Shown in pieces: positions 27,051 through 36,511 of a stretch of 64,000 nt of DNA. The DNA comes from Thiolapillus brandeum. GTDB lineage: Bacteria; Pseudomonadota; Gammaproteobacteria; Chromatiales; Chromatiaceae. The number at the start of each line of letters is the position of its first letter. The first letter of the stretch is position 1. The notes under the pieces were generated by a model. That model was not told the origin of the DNA. It made no database searches and saw only the letters and a program-made list of their open reading frames with translations. The DNA lies in NCBI RefSeq assembly GCF_000828615.1, contig NZ_AP012273.1:806001-870000 (forward strand), read 5' to 3'. Both the position numbers and the translations under genes were made by a program.

Positions 27051-27455
27051 TTAGGGCCTCCTGATGCCCCGTTTCCATAACCAGGTAGCCGCATAAACCA
27101 CGAATCCTGTCCTGCAGTGCAGGCGTTGCCGGGGGGAAACATGCTGTGACAGTTTTCCCAAGATCTGCTCCCGGCTGATACTTGCATCAGGATTCCGGCT
27201 GTTGTCCGCGCGGGTAAGATAACGTCTTTCACCCGCGCGGCGAAAGCTGCCCAGCATTCGGTGCGCGATCAGGTTTCCCCGGTTGTCAGCGAATACCAGG
27301 ATATCTCCCGCCCGATAGCTGCGAGCTCGCTTTACTTCGACCTTCTGTCCATCCTCGAGCATGGGAGCCATACAATGGCCCTTGATGCGGATATGCAGGG
27401 TCTCGCCGGAGAATGCCTTGAGATTTTCCAGTGTTTTGGATGGCAACATTTTCAT
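27051..27455 (-). CDS. S24/S26-type peptidase with Cys in place of the catalytic Ser
   Basis: The 134-residue protein has the fold signature of S24/S26 (LexA/signal-peptidase-like) enzymes: IRIKGHCMAPMLEDGQKV and YRAGDILVFADNRGNLIAHR. In the usual G-x-S-M-x-P motif the Ser is Cys28. The general base position carries His65, as in Sec11-type signal peptidases, rather than Lys. A hydrophobic C-terminal stretch (GFVVYAATWLW) may contact the membrane. It lies 6 bases downstream of oppF on the same strand and converges with the radical SAM gene. It may be the leader peptidase of the peptide system or simply the last gene of the opp operon. S24/S26 proteins also occur near HprK/PqqD genes elsewhere. 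Confidence 0.75.
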   Translation of the reverse strand: MKMLPSKTLENLKAFSGETLHIRIKGHCMAPMLEDGQKVEVKRARSYRAGDILVFADNRGNLIAHRMLGSFRRAGERRYLTRADNSRNPDASISREQILGKLSQHVSPRQRLHCRTGFVVYAATWLWKRGIRRP

Positions 27456-27461
27456 GATGGC

Positions 27462-28445
27462 TTACGCCACCTCTGGAAAATGGCACATGATCTGATGACC
27501 ATTGCCCGCATCATGAACCGGCGGTTCCTGTTTGGCGCATAATGCCGTGGCCTGGGGACAGCGGGTGCGGAAGCTGCAGCCACTGGGAGGGTCCAGGGGA
27601 GAAGGCAGATCTCCCTGCAGCGGGGTGAATGTCTTGTTGCGTTCGATCTGCGGGTCGGGAATGGGGATGGCCTGGATGAGGGCGCGGGTGTAGGGATGCC
27701 CGGGGTTTCGGTACAGGTCATCCCGGGTGGCGGTTTCCACCACCTTGCCCAGGTACATGACCATGACCCGGTGGCTGATCTGCTTGACCACGCTCAGATC
27801 ATGGGCGATGAACAGCATGGACAGTTCCATTTCCTTCTGCAGATCCATGAGCAGGTTGATGATTTGTGCCTGTATGGAAACGTCCAGGGCGCTGACGGGC
27901 TCGTCGCAGATCAGCAGTTTGGGGCGCAGAATCAATGCCCGGGCGATGCCAATGCGCTGGCATTGGCCGCCGGAAAACTCATGGGGATAGCGGTTGATCT
28001 GGTTGGGCAGCAGGCCCACGCGTTCCATGATTTGCCGCACACGCTGTTTGCGTTCCTTTTTGCCAAGTCGGGATTCGAATGCCTGCATGGGTTCGGTGAT
28101 GATTTCGCTGACGGTCATGCGCGGGTCCAGGGAGGCAAGGGGGTCCTGGAACACGATCTGCATCCGCTGGCGATAACTGCGCAGCTGCCGGGTGTTCAGC
28201 CCGGAAATGTTTTGTCCCTCAAGGATCACATCACCCGATGTGGGAGATACCAGTCCCAGGATGCCCCGGGCCAGGGTGGATTTACCGCAACCGGATTCAC
28301 CCACGATACCCAGGGTCTCACCAGGTGCCAGTGACAGGCTGACACCATCCACGGCCTTGAGCAAACGGTGACCGGGGCGCAGCAGGCCTTCGCCGGGAAG
28401 CCTGAAATGTACCTTGAGGTCGTCTACCTGCAGCAGCTCAGTCAT
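27462..28445 (-). CDS. oppF: Oligopeptide ABC transporter ATP-binding protein
   Basis: This 327-residue ATPase has Walker A GIVGESGCGKSTLARGIL, the signature EFSGGQCQRIGIARAL and Walker B LLICDEPVSALD. The C-terminal oligopeptide-transporter extension contains the cysteines of GCSFRTRCPQA that bind a FeS cluster in some relatives. It energises peptide import through the OppBC channel. The ATG at 28445 matches the family start MTELLQVDDLKV. It lies 24 bases after oppD in the same operon. Confidence 0.92.
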   Translation of the reverse strand: MTELLQVDDLKVHFRLPGEGLLRPGHRLLKAVDGVSLSLAPGETLGIVGESGCGKSTLARGILGLVSPTSGDVILEGQNISGLNTRQLRSYRQRMQIVFQDPLASLDPRMTVSEIITEPMQAFESRLGKKERKQRVRQIMERVGLLPNQINRYPHEFSGGQCQRIGIARALILRPKLLICDEPVSALDVSIQAQIINLLMDLQKEMELSMLFIAHDLSVVKQISHRVMVMYLGKVVETATRDDLYRNPGHPYTRALIQAIPIPDPQIERNKTFTPLQGDLPSPLDPPSGCSFRTRCPQATALCAKQEPPVHDAGNGHQIMCHFPEVA

Positions 28446-28469
28446 GATGGTTTTTCCGGGCGACAAGCA

Positions 28470-29435
28470 TCATTGGGCGGCCTCCAGGTGACAGGCGTTG
28501 AGATGCCCGGGACTCACTTCACGCAGTGCAGGCTGCCGGGTAGTGCAGATCGCCAGCCGTTCCTCGCAGCGGTCGGCAAAAGCGCAGCCCGGCGGCAGCT
28601 GCAGCAGATTGGGGGGATTGCCGGGAATACTGTGCAGTTGCATGCTGCCAGCCAGGTCGAGGCGGGGTACGGACTGCAGCAGTCCCCGGGTGTAGGGGTG
28701 GCGGGGGTGCTGAAACAGCTCGAATACCGGCGCATATTCGCAGATGCGCCCCCCGTACATGACCATGACATTGTCGCTGATACCCGCGATGACTCCCAGG
28801 TCGTGGGTGATCATGACAATGCTCATGCCGAACTCCTGCTGCAGTTCGTTCATGAGCTGGATGATCTGGGCCTGTACCGTGACATCCAGAGCGGTGGTGG
28901 GCTCGTCGGCAATGAGCAGATCCGGCTGGCAAAGCAGTGCCATGGCGATCATCACCCGCTGGCGCATGCCCCCGGAGAACTCATGGGGGTAACGTTTCAG
29001 CCGGTTGGCTGCGTCCGGGATATGTACCGCATCGAGCATTTCGGTGCTGCGTTGGCGGGCGGCCCGGCGGTCCAGGCCCTGGTGCAGCATCAGCACCTCG
29101 GTCATCTGCCGCTCGATAGTGAGGTAGGGGTTCAGGCAGGTCATGGGATCCTGGAAGATCATGCCGATACGGTTGCCGCGGATGCGGTTGATCTCTCCGG
29201 GCTTCATGCCCACCAGTTCCTGACCCTGGAAGCGGATGCTGCCTTCGGCGCGGCCGTTGCTGGCCAGAAGGTTGATGATGCTCAGCACCAGCTGGCTCTT
29301 GCCCGAACCGGACTCGCCCACCACCCCCAGGGTTTCGCCTTTTTCCAGGCTGAAGGACAGGTCATTGACGGCATAGACCTCGCCGTCGTTGGTGTGGAAC
29401 ACCGTACGTAGATTCTCGACTTCCAGCAACGGCAT
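28470..29435 (-). CDS. oppD: Oligopeptide ABC transporter ATP-binding protein
   Basis: This 321-residue ATPase shows Walker [19 protein letters not shown], the signature [16 protein letters not shown], Walker [13 protein letters not shown], and the C-terminal oligopeptide domain with [15 protein letters not shown]. It pairs with the following ATPase as the heterodimeric motor of the peptide importer. It starts one base after the oppC stop region, so it is tightly coupled. Confidence 0.92.
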   Translation of the reverse strand: MPLLEVENLRTVFHTNDGEVYAVNDLSFSLEKGETLGVVGESGSGKSQLVLSIINLLASNGRAEGSIRFQGQELVGMKPGEINRIRGNRIGMIFQDPMTCLNPYLTIERQMTEVLMLHQGLDRRAARQRSTEMLDAVHIPDAANRLKRYPHEFSGGMRQRVMIAMALLCQPDLLIADEPTTALDVTVQAQIIQLMNELQQEFGMSIVMITHDLGVIAGISDNVMVMYGGRICEYAPVFELFQHPRHPYTRGLLQSVPRLDLAGSMQLHSIPGNPPNLLQLPPGCAFADRCEERLAICTTRQPALREVSPGHLNACHLEAAQ

Positions 29436-29436
29436 C

Positions 29437-30318
29437 TCAGCGATCCTTGGGGTCCAGGGCGTCGCGCAGGCCGTCGCCGATGAAGTTGAAGCAGAACAGG
29501 GTGGTGGCCAGGAAGCCTGCCGGGAACAGCAGGGCCCAGGGCGCGCTCTCCATGTCCTGGGCGCCCTCGTTGACCAGGGCGCCCCAACTGGTCATGGGTT
29601 CCTGCACGCCCAGTCCCAGAAAGCTGAGAAAGGATTCCACCAGGATCACCTGGGGAATGGTCAGGGTGACGTACACCACCACGATGCCCAGCAGGTTGGG
29701 CACGATATGGCGCAGGATGATGCGTGGCGTGCTCACTCCGCAGGCCATGGCCGCCTCCACGTATTCCTTGCCCTTGAGGGTCAGGGTCTGGCCGCGCACG
29801 ATGCGCGCCATGTCCAGCCAGTTGATGGCGCCAATGGCGATGAAGATAAGGTAGATATTGCGCCCGAAGAACACCATCAGCAGGATCACGAAGAACATGA
29901 AGGGCATGGCGTAGAGAATGTCCACGATGCGCATCATGAGACCATCCACCCGGCCGCCCACATAACCTGCCGTTGCGCCCCAGGTGATGCCGATGATCAG
30001 ACTCACCAGGGTGGCGATGATACCCACCATGAGGGACATGCGCCCGCCGTAAAGGGTGCGAACGAACAGATCCCGGCCCACGCTGTCCGTGCCGAAGATA
30101 TGGCCATTCTCAAGGCTTGGGGGCGTGGAGATCAGTTCCCAGTCGATGGCATCGAATTCAAAAGGACTCAGCCAGGGGGCGGCGATGACCAGCACGGAGA
30201 TGATCAGCAGCAGCACCATGGCAGTGAGGGCGGCCCTGTTGCGCAGCAGCCGCGCCCAGGCGTCCTGCCACAGGCTGCGGCCCTTGATGGCCTCATGGCC
30301 TGCCAGTGCCTGATTCAT
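29437..30318 (-). CDS. oppC: Oligopeptide ABC transporter permease
   Basis: This 293-residue permease has an N-terminal cytoplasmic segment (SLWQDAWARLLRNRAALTAM), about six membrane helices, and the EAA loop for ATPase contact (EYVEAAMACGVSTPRIILRH). HIFGTDSVGRDLFVRTLYGG is the conserved OppC/DppC periplasmic signature. It forms the transmembrane channel with OppB and overlaps the oppB stop by four bases. Confidence 0.92.
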   Translation of the reverse strand: MNQALAGHEAIKGRSLWQDAWARLLRNRAALTAMVLLLIISVLVIAAPWLSPFEFDAIDWELISTPPSLENGHIFGTDSVGRDLFVRTLYGGRMSLMVGIIATLVSLIIGITWGATAGYVGGRVDGLMMRIVDILYAMPFMFFVILLMVFFGRNIYLIFIAIGAINWLDMARIVRGQTLTLKGKEYVEAAMACGVSTPRIILRHIVPNLLGIVVVYVTLTIPQVILVESFLSFLGLGVQEPMTSWGALVNEGAQDMESAPWALLFPAGFLATTLFCFNFIGDGLRDALDPKDR

Positions 30319-31238
30319 GCGTAACGCACCTTGGGGTCGAGGAGAGCGTACACCAGATCCACGATGAAATTGAACAGGATGATCAATGCCCCGTAGAACA
30401 CCACCACGCCCATGACCAGAGTGTAGTCACGGTTGAGGGCGCCCTGGACGAAATAGCGTCCCAGACCGGGAATGCCGAAGATCTGCTCAATGACCACGGA
30501 GCCGGTGATCACGGCAGCGGTGGCCGGACCGAGGAAGGAGACCACCGGCAGCAGGGCGGGCTTGAGGGCATGGCGCAGGATCACCACCCGTTCCGGCAGG
30601 CCCTTGGCCCGGGCGGTGCGTATGGGGTTGCTGCGCAGCACTTCGATCATGCTGCCGCGCATGAGCCGCGAAATATAGGCGACCTGCGGCAGTGCCAGGC
30701 CGATGATGGGCAGAATGGTGTTCCTGAATGCGCCATCGTTCCAGCCGCCCGCCGGCAGCCAGCCCAGGTACACGGCGAACACCAGGATCATAATGGGGGC
30801 GAGGACGAAGTTGGGTATGGAGATGCCGGTCATGGCCAGGGTCATGACTGAATAGTCCGTGGCGCTGTTCTGGCGCAGGGCGGCCAGGGTTCCCAGGCCC
30901 ACGCCGATGATCAATGCAATGGCGATGGCGCTCAGTCCCAGGCGCAGGGATACGGGAAAGCCCGTGGCAATAAGCTCATTGACACTGTAGTCCTTGTACT
31001 GGAAAGACGGGCCAAAATCCCCGTGAGCCAGATCCCAGAGGTAGCGGCCATACTGCTGAACCAGAGGTTCATCGAGGTGGTATTTCTTGTCCAGGTTGGC
31101 CTGGATCTCCGGTGGCAGGGTCTTTTCCGTATCAAAAGGGCCGCCGGGCGCGGCACGCATCATGAAAAACGCCAGGGTCATCAGGATGAGCAGGGTCGGT
31201 ATGGCACCCAGCAGCCTTTTCAGGGAGTAGCGGAGCAT
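30315..31238 (-). CDS. oppB: Oligopeptide ABC transporter permease
   Basis: This 307-residue permease begins MLRYSLKRLLGAIPTLLIL, a classic OppB/DppB N-terminus, and has the EAA-like loop SNPIRTARAKGLPERVVI near the C-terminus. It has about six membrane segments. Its ATG directly abuts the stop codon of the M3 peptidase gene, so translation is probably coupled across the operon. Confidence 0.92.
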   Translation of the reverse strand: MLRYSLKRLLGAIPTLLILMTLAFFMMRAAPGGPFDTEKTLPPEIQANLDKKYHLDEPLVQQYGRYLWDLAHGDFGPSFQYKDYSVNELIATGFPVSLRLGLSAIAIALIIGVGLGTLAALRQNSATDYSVMTLAMTGISIPNFVLAPIMILVFAVYLGWLPAGGWNDGAFRNTILPIIGLALPQVAYISRLMRGSMIEVLRSNPIRTARAKGLPERVVILRHALKPALLPVVSFLGPATAAVITGSVVIEQIFGIPGLGRYFVQGALNRDYTLVMGVVVFYGALIILFNFIVDLVYALLDPKVRYA

Positions 31239-33356
31239 TTATTTCTTCAGGCCGATGAACTCGAAGAAGGGTTCCAGGGAGCGCTCGCGTTGCAGGAAGG
31301 CACGAATCGAATCCTCGATTTCCCGGCTGCTGCCCGTGGCATAGATCTCCTTGCGCAGGCGCATGCCTGTGGGTTTGTCCATGAAGCCCTTGGGGGCCTT
31401 GCGGAATACCGAGGCCATGTCCGCAGCAATGGCATCCGCCCAGGCGTAGCCGTAGTAGCCGGCATCGTAACCGCCTCCCAGGTGGCCAAAAGAGGCGATC
31501 AGTCCGCTGCCCTCGGGTACGGGGATATAGACCTCGCCGATGACCTTGTTGGTGACGTCCACCACGTTGTCGAACACCTTGGGGTCGGTGGTCATATGAA
31601 CGGTCAGATCCAGGAGTCCATAGGCCAGCTGACCCTTGTAATGCGTGGCGATGGTGGCCAGGCGCACCTGCTCCAGCTTGTTGAGGATATCCCCGGGGAT
31701 CTTGGTCTTGCCGTCGCGATAATCCACGGCGAAGCGGTCCAGGACCTTTTTGTCGCGCACCCAGTTCTCCAACATCTGGGAGGGGGCTTCCACGAAATCC
31801 CGGGGTACGGAGGTGCCGGAAAGCTCCATGTAATCCACCTGGGTGAGCACCGTATGCAGGGCATGGCCAAACTCGTGAAACAGGGTTTCCACGTCATCGT
31901 AGGTGAGCAGGGAAGGTTTTCCATTGCCGGGGGGAGGGAAGTTGCAGATCAGGGCGGCAACCGGCCGTTGATACTTGCCGTTTTGCAGGCGCAGGGCAGG
32001 GGTGACGCCAAACTGGGCAAAGTGGTTGTATTTGCCTTCCCGGGGGAACATGTCCATGTACAGTAATCCCAGGGGAGCGCCGCTGCCGGCATCGCTGATG
32101 GCATACAGGCGCAGATCGTCCACCCATTTATAGGGCGCTTCCACGGGCTCGATGCGGATGTTGAAGATCTCTTCGAAGATGGCGAACATGCCGTTCAGGG
32201 TATGCTCCAGTTCGAAGTACACCTTGAGCTTGTCCTTGTCCACCTGGTAGCGGCTTTTGGTCAGCTGGTTCTTGTAATAGCCAACATCCCAGTAGTGGAT
32301 CTGCGCATCGGTCTGGCCGGTTTCTGCAGCCTTGAGTTCTGCATAGGTGGCCAGCTCCTGCTGGAATTTTGGTGTCAGGCCGGTGTTGAGTTTCTGCAGG
32401 AAATCCCAGGCGGTCTTGCCATTCTTGGCCATTTTGGTTTCGATGCGATAATCCGCCCAGTTCTTGTATCCAAGGAGGGTGGCGATTTCCGCCCGAGTCT
32501 TGAGGATCTTCACGAACAGAGGGGTATTCTTCTTCAGCACCCGGCTGGTGCGTGCGATGGACAGGCGCTTGCGGGTTTGTTCCTGCCTGGCGTTGCGCAT
32601 GACCTCGACAACCTGCCAGGTGACATTGGCATTGATCCGGTATTTGCCGTCTTTGCCGTGGATTTCCTTGTTGTTGAGGAAATCTTCGCTGACACCTTCG
32701 AGTTCTTCCCGGGTAAATTCAACCAGGGGTTTGGCAGCAGAGATATTTCGTTTGAATTGCAGTCCCAGCTCGTTGAGCCGGTTCTTCAGGAGTTGTAGCC
32801 GGTCGCGCTGCTCTTTGGGCAGATCCATGCCATTGCGCCGATAGTCGCGCAGCACCTTCTTCAGGTACATGGCGTCGGCACCGCTGACCTTGGGATGGGT
32901 ATCGGCAAAGCTCCTGATGGCCTGATACAGATCCCGGCGGAAGCTGGTGTCCACGAACCAAGTTTCCAGGCGCCGGGTGGCTGCGGCGGCGATATCGCGC
33001 ATTTCTTTGGAGGGGCTGGTCTCCTGGATCACATCGATGCGTTCTGCAGCAGCAGTGACCGGAAAATAGGCCTTGTCCAGCGCGGTGATGGTATTGGCGA
33101 AAGTGCGCTGCTCCGGTTTCAGGGCAACAATGGCATTCAGCCGCTGGTCGGCGATAGACATGACCGTTTCCATGGTCGCCTGCAACTGGGCGGGGGTTTT
33201 TTCCCAATGAGGCAGGTTGAAGATGACATTGGCTTTGGTGGCAGCTGCCTGGTAGTCAGAGAGTTGTTTTACGGAGGCAGAAGTCATACCTGGCACGCAG
33301 CCGAGGCTGAGAAGCCCCGCCAGGAGAATGGAGCCTGCTCTTGAGTTCTGAAGCAT
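31239..33356 (-). CDS. Exported M3-family zinc metallopeptidase
   Basis: This 705-residue protein has a signal sequence (AGSILLAGLLSLGC...). A long helical M3 (thimet oligopeptidase/Dcp-like) fold carries the zinc site HEFGHALH (His494, Glu495, His498). The third ligand is expected in the segment FVEAPSQMLENW. It should degrade short peptides in the periplasm. Its place between oppA and oppB suggests that it trims or supplies peptides for the importer. The ATG at 33356 follows GAGGAAAAC. An atypical SLGC near the signal end leaves lipidation open. Confidence 0.88.
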   Translation of the reverse strand: MLQNSRAGSILLAGLLSLGCVPGMTSASVKQLSDYQAAATKANVIFNLPHWEKTPAQLQATMETVMSIADQRLNAIVALKPEQRTFANTITALDKAYFPVTAAAERIDVIQETSPSKEMRDIAAAATRRLETWFVDTSFRRDLYQAIRSFADTHPKVSGADAMYLKKVLRDYRRNGMDLPKEQRDRLQLLKNRLNELGLQFKRNISAAKPLVEFTREELEGVSEDFLNNKEIHGKDGKYRINANVTWQVVEVMRNARQEQTRKRLSIARTSRVLKKNTPLFVKILKTRAEIATLLGYKNWADYRIETKMAKNGKTAWDFLQKLNTGLTPKFQQELATYAELKAAETGQTDAQIHYWDVGYYKNQLTKSRYQVDKDKLKVYFELEHTLNGMFAIFEEIFNIRIEPVEAPYKWVDDLRLYAISDAGSGAPLGLLYMDMFPREGKYNHFAQFGVTPALRLQNGKYQRPVAALICNFPPPGNGKPSLLTYDDVETLFHEFGHALHTVLTQVDYMELSGTSVPRDFVEAPSQMLENWVRDKKVLDRFAVDYRDGKTKIPGDILNKLEQVRLATIATHYKGQLAYGLLDLTVHMTTDPKVFDNVVDVTNKVIGEVYIPVPEGSGLIASFGHLGGGYDAGYYGYAWADAIAADMASVFRKAPKGFMDKPTGMRLRKEIYATGSSREIEDSIRAFLQRERSLEPFFEFIGLKK

Positions 33357-33366
33357 GATGTTTTCC

Positions 33367-34968
33367 TCAATGTTTGAGAATGTACAGGTCTTTGCTGTAG
33401 TTGTGATCCAGCACATTGGGTACGTAATTGCCTACCCAGGGCTTGATCAAATGGCTGGAGACATAGGAATAGATGGGCATGACCGGGTGATCACGCAGCA
33501 CCAGAGCTTCTGCCCGATGCATGAGTTCAAAGCGTTTTTTGGGATCACTTTCCATGCTGGCCTGGTGGAGCAATTCATCGTACTCGGGATTCACATAGGC
33601 CGAGTCATTGAGGCCATGGGTGCTCAGCAGGATCTCCATGAAGTTGTAGGGATCGTTGTAATCGCCAATCCAGCCCGCACGGAACACCTGGGTGACCTGT
33701 TTCTGCTTGCGGTTTTCCAGGAATACCTTCCATTCCTCATTGACCAGCCGGGTTTTTACCCCCAGAGCCTGTTTCCACATGGCGGCGATGGCGATGGCGA
33801 TCTTCTTGTGGTTCTCGCTGGTGTTATAACGGATCTCTACCGTCAGGGGATTGCCTTTTGAATAGCCGGCTTCCTGGTATAGTTTGCGCGCTTCCGCCAC
33901 ACGTTTTTTCTGTGGCCAGTCGGCATAGTCGAGACGTGCGGCCTCGTAGCCGTTGATTCCCGGTGGTACCCAGGAATAGAGGGGTTTCTCTCCCAGCCCG
34001 GTGATGTGCCTGGTAATGATATCCCGGTCTATGGCCATGGACAGGGCGCGGCGCAGCTTGGGATTGTCCTTGAACGGCGGGCGGGTGAGGTTGAAGCCAA
34101 AATAGTAGCTGCCCAGATAGGGAGCAATCTGCAGTTCATCGGCAAGATTTTTCCTGATCCACTTGATCTGCTGGCTGGGTACGTCTTCAGTACGGTCGAT
34201 TTCTCCGGCGCGGTAGCGCTTGAGTTCCGTGGACTGATCCTCGATGGGATAGTAGTACACGGTATCGATGATGGTATCGTCGTTGTCCCAGTAATAGGGA
34301 TTGCGTTCCAGCTTGATGTGGGACTGGATCACCCATTCCTTGAGGGTATAGGCGCCATTGGACACCAGCTTGCCGGGACGTGAGAACTGATCACCATATT
34401 TCTCCACGCTGGCCTTGTGTACCGGGTAGGTGCTGGAATGATTGAGCAGCCCCAGGAGATAGGGTGTACTGGCCTTGAGGCGGATCTCCAGGGTGTAATC
34501 ATCCAGGGCTTTCACTCCGAGGCTCTCCACCGGCTGCCTGCCGGCAATGACATCTTCGGCGTTGAGTATGGGCGCAAGAATCTGGGAATATTTTGAGGCC
34601 GTGGCCGGATCCACGGAACGGCGCAGGCCATAGACGAAATCGTGGGCGGTCACGGGATCGCCGTTGGACCACCTGGCGTTGTGACGGATATGAAAGACAT
34701 AGGTCTTGCCATCGTCACTGATATCCCAGGACTTGGCGGTGCCGGGGATAACCTTGCCGTCCGGTGCTTCGATGGTCAGGCCTTCGTAAAGATCCCGCAG
34801 GATGTTGGAGGAAGGCACGCCTTCCGCCTTGTGGGGATCGAGGGTCTGGACTTCGGCGCCGTTGCCCCTGCGCAGCACCTGTTCGCTGGCCAGGTTATCG
34901 GGGCGGGAAGATGCCGTGACAGAGTAAACAAGGACTGCAACGAGCAACATGGTGAATGAGCTGCGCAT
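33367..34968 (-). CDS. oppA: Periplasmic oligopeptide-binding protein
   Basis: This 533-residue solute-binding protein of the SBP_5 family has a signal peptide (FTMLLVAVLVYSVTASS). It contains the family motif LDPHKAEGVPSSNILRDLYE and the conserved segment KVIPGTAKSWDISDDGKTYV, followed by FHIRHNARWSNGDPVTAHDF. It captures peptides for OppBCDF. The ATG at 34968 follows GAGGATATTTT; upstream in-frame codons overlap mltD and are not native. It is the first gene of the operon. Confidence 0.92.
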   Translation of the reverse strand: MRSSFTMLLVAVLVYSVTASSRPDNLASEQVLRRGNGAEVQTLDPHKAEGVPSSNILRDLYEGLTIEAPDGKVIPGTAKSWDISDDGKTYVFHIRHNARWSNGDPVTAHDFVYGLRRSVDPATASKYSQILAPILNAEDVIAGRQPVESLGVKALDDYTLEIRLKASTPYLLGLLNHSSTYPVHKASVEKYGDQFSRPGKLVSNGAYTLKEWVIQSHIKLERNPYYWDNDDTIIDTVYYYPIEDQSTELKRYRAGEIDRTEDVPSQQIKWIRKNLADELQIAPYLGSYYFGFNLTRPPFKDNPKLRRALSMAIDRDIITRHITGLGEKPLYSWVPPGINGYEAARLDYADWPQKKRVAEARKLYQEAGYSKGNPLTVEIRYNTSENHKKIAIAIAAMWKQALGVKTRLVNEEWKVFLENRKQKQVTQVFRAGWIGDYNDPYNFMEILLSTHGLNDSAYVNPEYDELLHQASMESDPKKRFELMHRAEALVLRDHPVMPIYSYVSSHLIKPWVGNYVPNVLDHNYSKDLYILKH

Positions 34969-35069
34969 AAAATATCCTCGGGAAGCGAGTAGTGGATGTT
35001 GGTGTTTTTCTACTGAATCCTGCGGAGTTTGGCATTCCTTGTGGACGATGTCCATACGGAATTTTTGGG

Positions 35070-36419
35070 TTACATGGTGCGTACCACGGTGAGTTTCTGT
35101 CCTGGATGCAGACGGTCGCTGGCAAGTTGGTTCCATTTCTTCAAGTCGGTGATCCTTACACCGAACTGGCGGGCAATAGCGTACAGGGAATCACCTTTGC
35201 GCACCTGGTAGCGGAGCTTGCGTCTGGCGTTGGGTGTGGCATTGAAAGCGGCCAGGCTGGCGCCGGTGGACAGAGGGATCAGAAGATGTGAACCGGCGCG
35301 AATGCGATGATTTCTCAGATGGTTGGCCTGCATCAATGCCTGCACACTGACGCCGTGTTTTCTGGCGATGCTTCCCAGGTTGTCACCCCGTTGAATGTGG
35401 TAACGCGTCCAGCGCATACGCTGATCGTCCGGCAGGGCAGCCAGTTTTTCGGCAAATCCAGAAGCCTTGTCTGCCGGGAGCAGCAGATAGTGAGGGCCTT
35501 CCGGATGGGTGGCCCAGCGGTTGTAGCCCGCATTCAGCTGCAACAGTTCTTCTGCGTTCATTCCGGCCAGCCCTGCCGCGACCTTCAAATCGATCTGCTC
35601 ACCGATTTCAACCTTGACGAATCGGGGGTCATTGTCGATGGGGGGCAACGCCAGACCGTATTGCCGGGGTTGGTCGATGATGCGTGCCAGTGCCAGCAGC
35701 CGGGGTACATATTGCCGGGTTTCGGCAGGTAGATCCAGAGACCAGAAGTCCACGGGCTTGTCCTGCTCCAGGTTCTTGCGTATGGCCCGGGCAACAGTGC
35801 CACCTCCGGCATTGTAGGCTGCAATGGCCAGCAGCCAGTCGCCATCAAAGCGTTTGTTGAGCTTTTGCAGATAGCTCAGGGCAGCGTTGGTGGAAGCAAC
35901 CGGATCGCGCCGGGCGTCATACCACCAGTCTTGCTTGAGTCCAAAATACCGGCCCGTGGCGGGCATGAACTGCCACAGGCCCGCTGCGCCATGCCGGGAG
36001 TAGGCAGTAGGTCGAAAGCCGCTTTCCACTCCTGGCAGCAAGGCAATCTCTGCGGGCATATTGCGTTGCCTGACTTCCTGAAGTATGTAGTAGAGATAGG
36101 GTTCGCCCTTGCGTAGCTGGCGTATCAGGGAGTCGCCCCGGCCAAGAAAAATCTGTACTTCTGTGTCGATTGCGGGGTGTTGAATCTGCCGGAGTTGGTA
36201 ACCCATCGTCAGAAGTTTCCACAGGTCGGTTTCTTCCGGGATCTGGGGTTGCTGGTCGGCCAAAGCATGACCCAGGGGATCGAAATAGTCATCCGACAGA
36301 GCAATCATCGGATCATTTGGTGCAGTGTTCATCGCTGCGTTCTTGTCCTTCGGGGGATTGCTCATGCAGCCGCCCAGCAGCAGGAGCACAAGAGCGAAAG
36401 ACAGTATTCTGAATAGCAT
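35070..36419 (-). CDS. mltD: Membrane-bound lytic murein transglycosylase with LysM domains
   Basis: This 449-residue lipoprotein begins MLFRILSFALVLLLLGGC, with a lipobox ending in Cys. The SLT domain has the catalytic Glu in LLPGVESGFRPTAYSRHG and the conserved GLWQFMPATG. Two C-terminal LysM repeats (YHIQRGDNLGSIARKHGVSV and YQVRKGDSLYAIARQFGVRI) bind peptidoglycan, and a weaker third lies before them. It cleaves glycan strands with 1,6-anhydro product formation at the outer membrane. It is divergent from the methyltransferase gene. Confidence 0.92.
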   Translation of the reverse strand: MLFRILSFALVLLLLGGCMSNPPKDKNAAMNTAPNDPMIALSDDYFDPLGHALADQQPQIPEETDLWKLLTMGYQLRQIQHPAIDTEVQIFLGRGDSLIRQLRKGEPYLYYILQEVRQRNMPAEIALLPGVESGFRPTAYSRHGAAGLWQFMPATGRYFGLKQDWWYDARRDPVASTNAALSYLQKLNKRFDGDWLLAIAAYNAGGGTVARAIRKNLEQDKPVDFWSLDLPAETRQYVPRLLALARIIDQPRQYGLALPPIDNDPRFVKVEIGEQIDLKVAAGLAGMNAEELLQLNAGYNRWATHPEGPHYLLLPADKASGFAEKLAALPDDQRMRWTRYHIQRGDNLGSIARKHGVSVQALMQANHLRNHRIRAGSHLLIPLSTGASLAAFNATPNARRKLRYQVRKGDSLYAIARQFGVRITDLKKWNQLASDRLHPGQKLTVVRTM

Positions 36420-36511
36420 GACAATCGTAACCACGACAGGATTAATCCCCCAACTATACGAAAAATGGGCCACCGGTTCCACATTGTTGACTCAAGCTCT
36501 ACAATGCAGGC

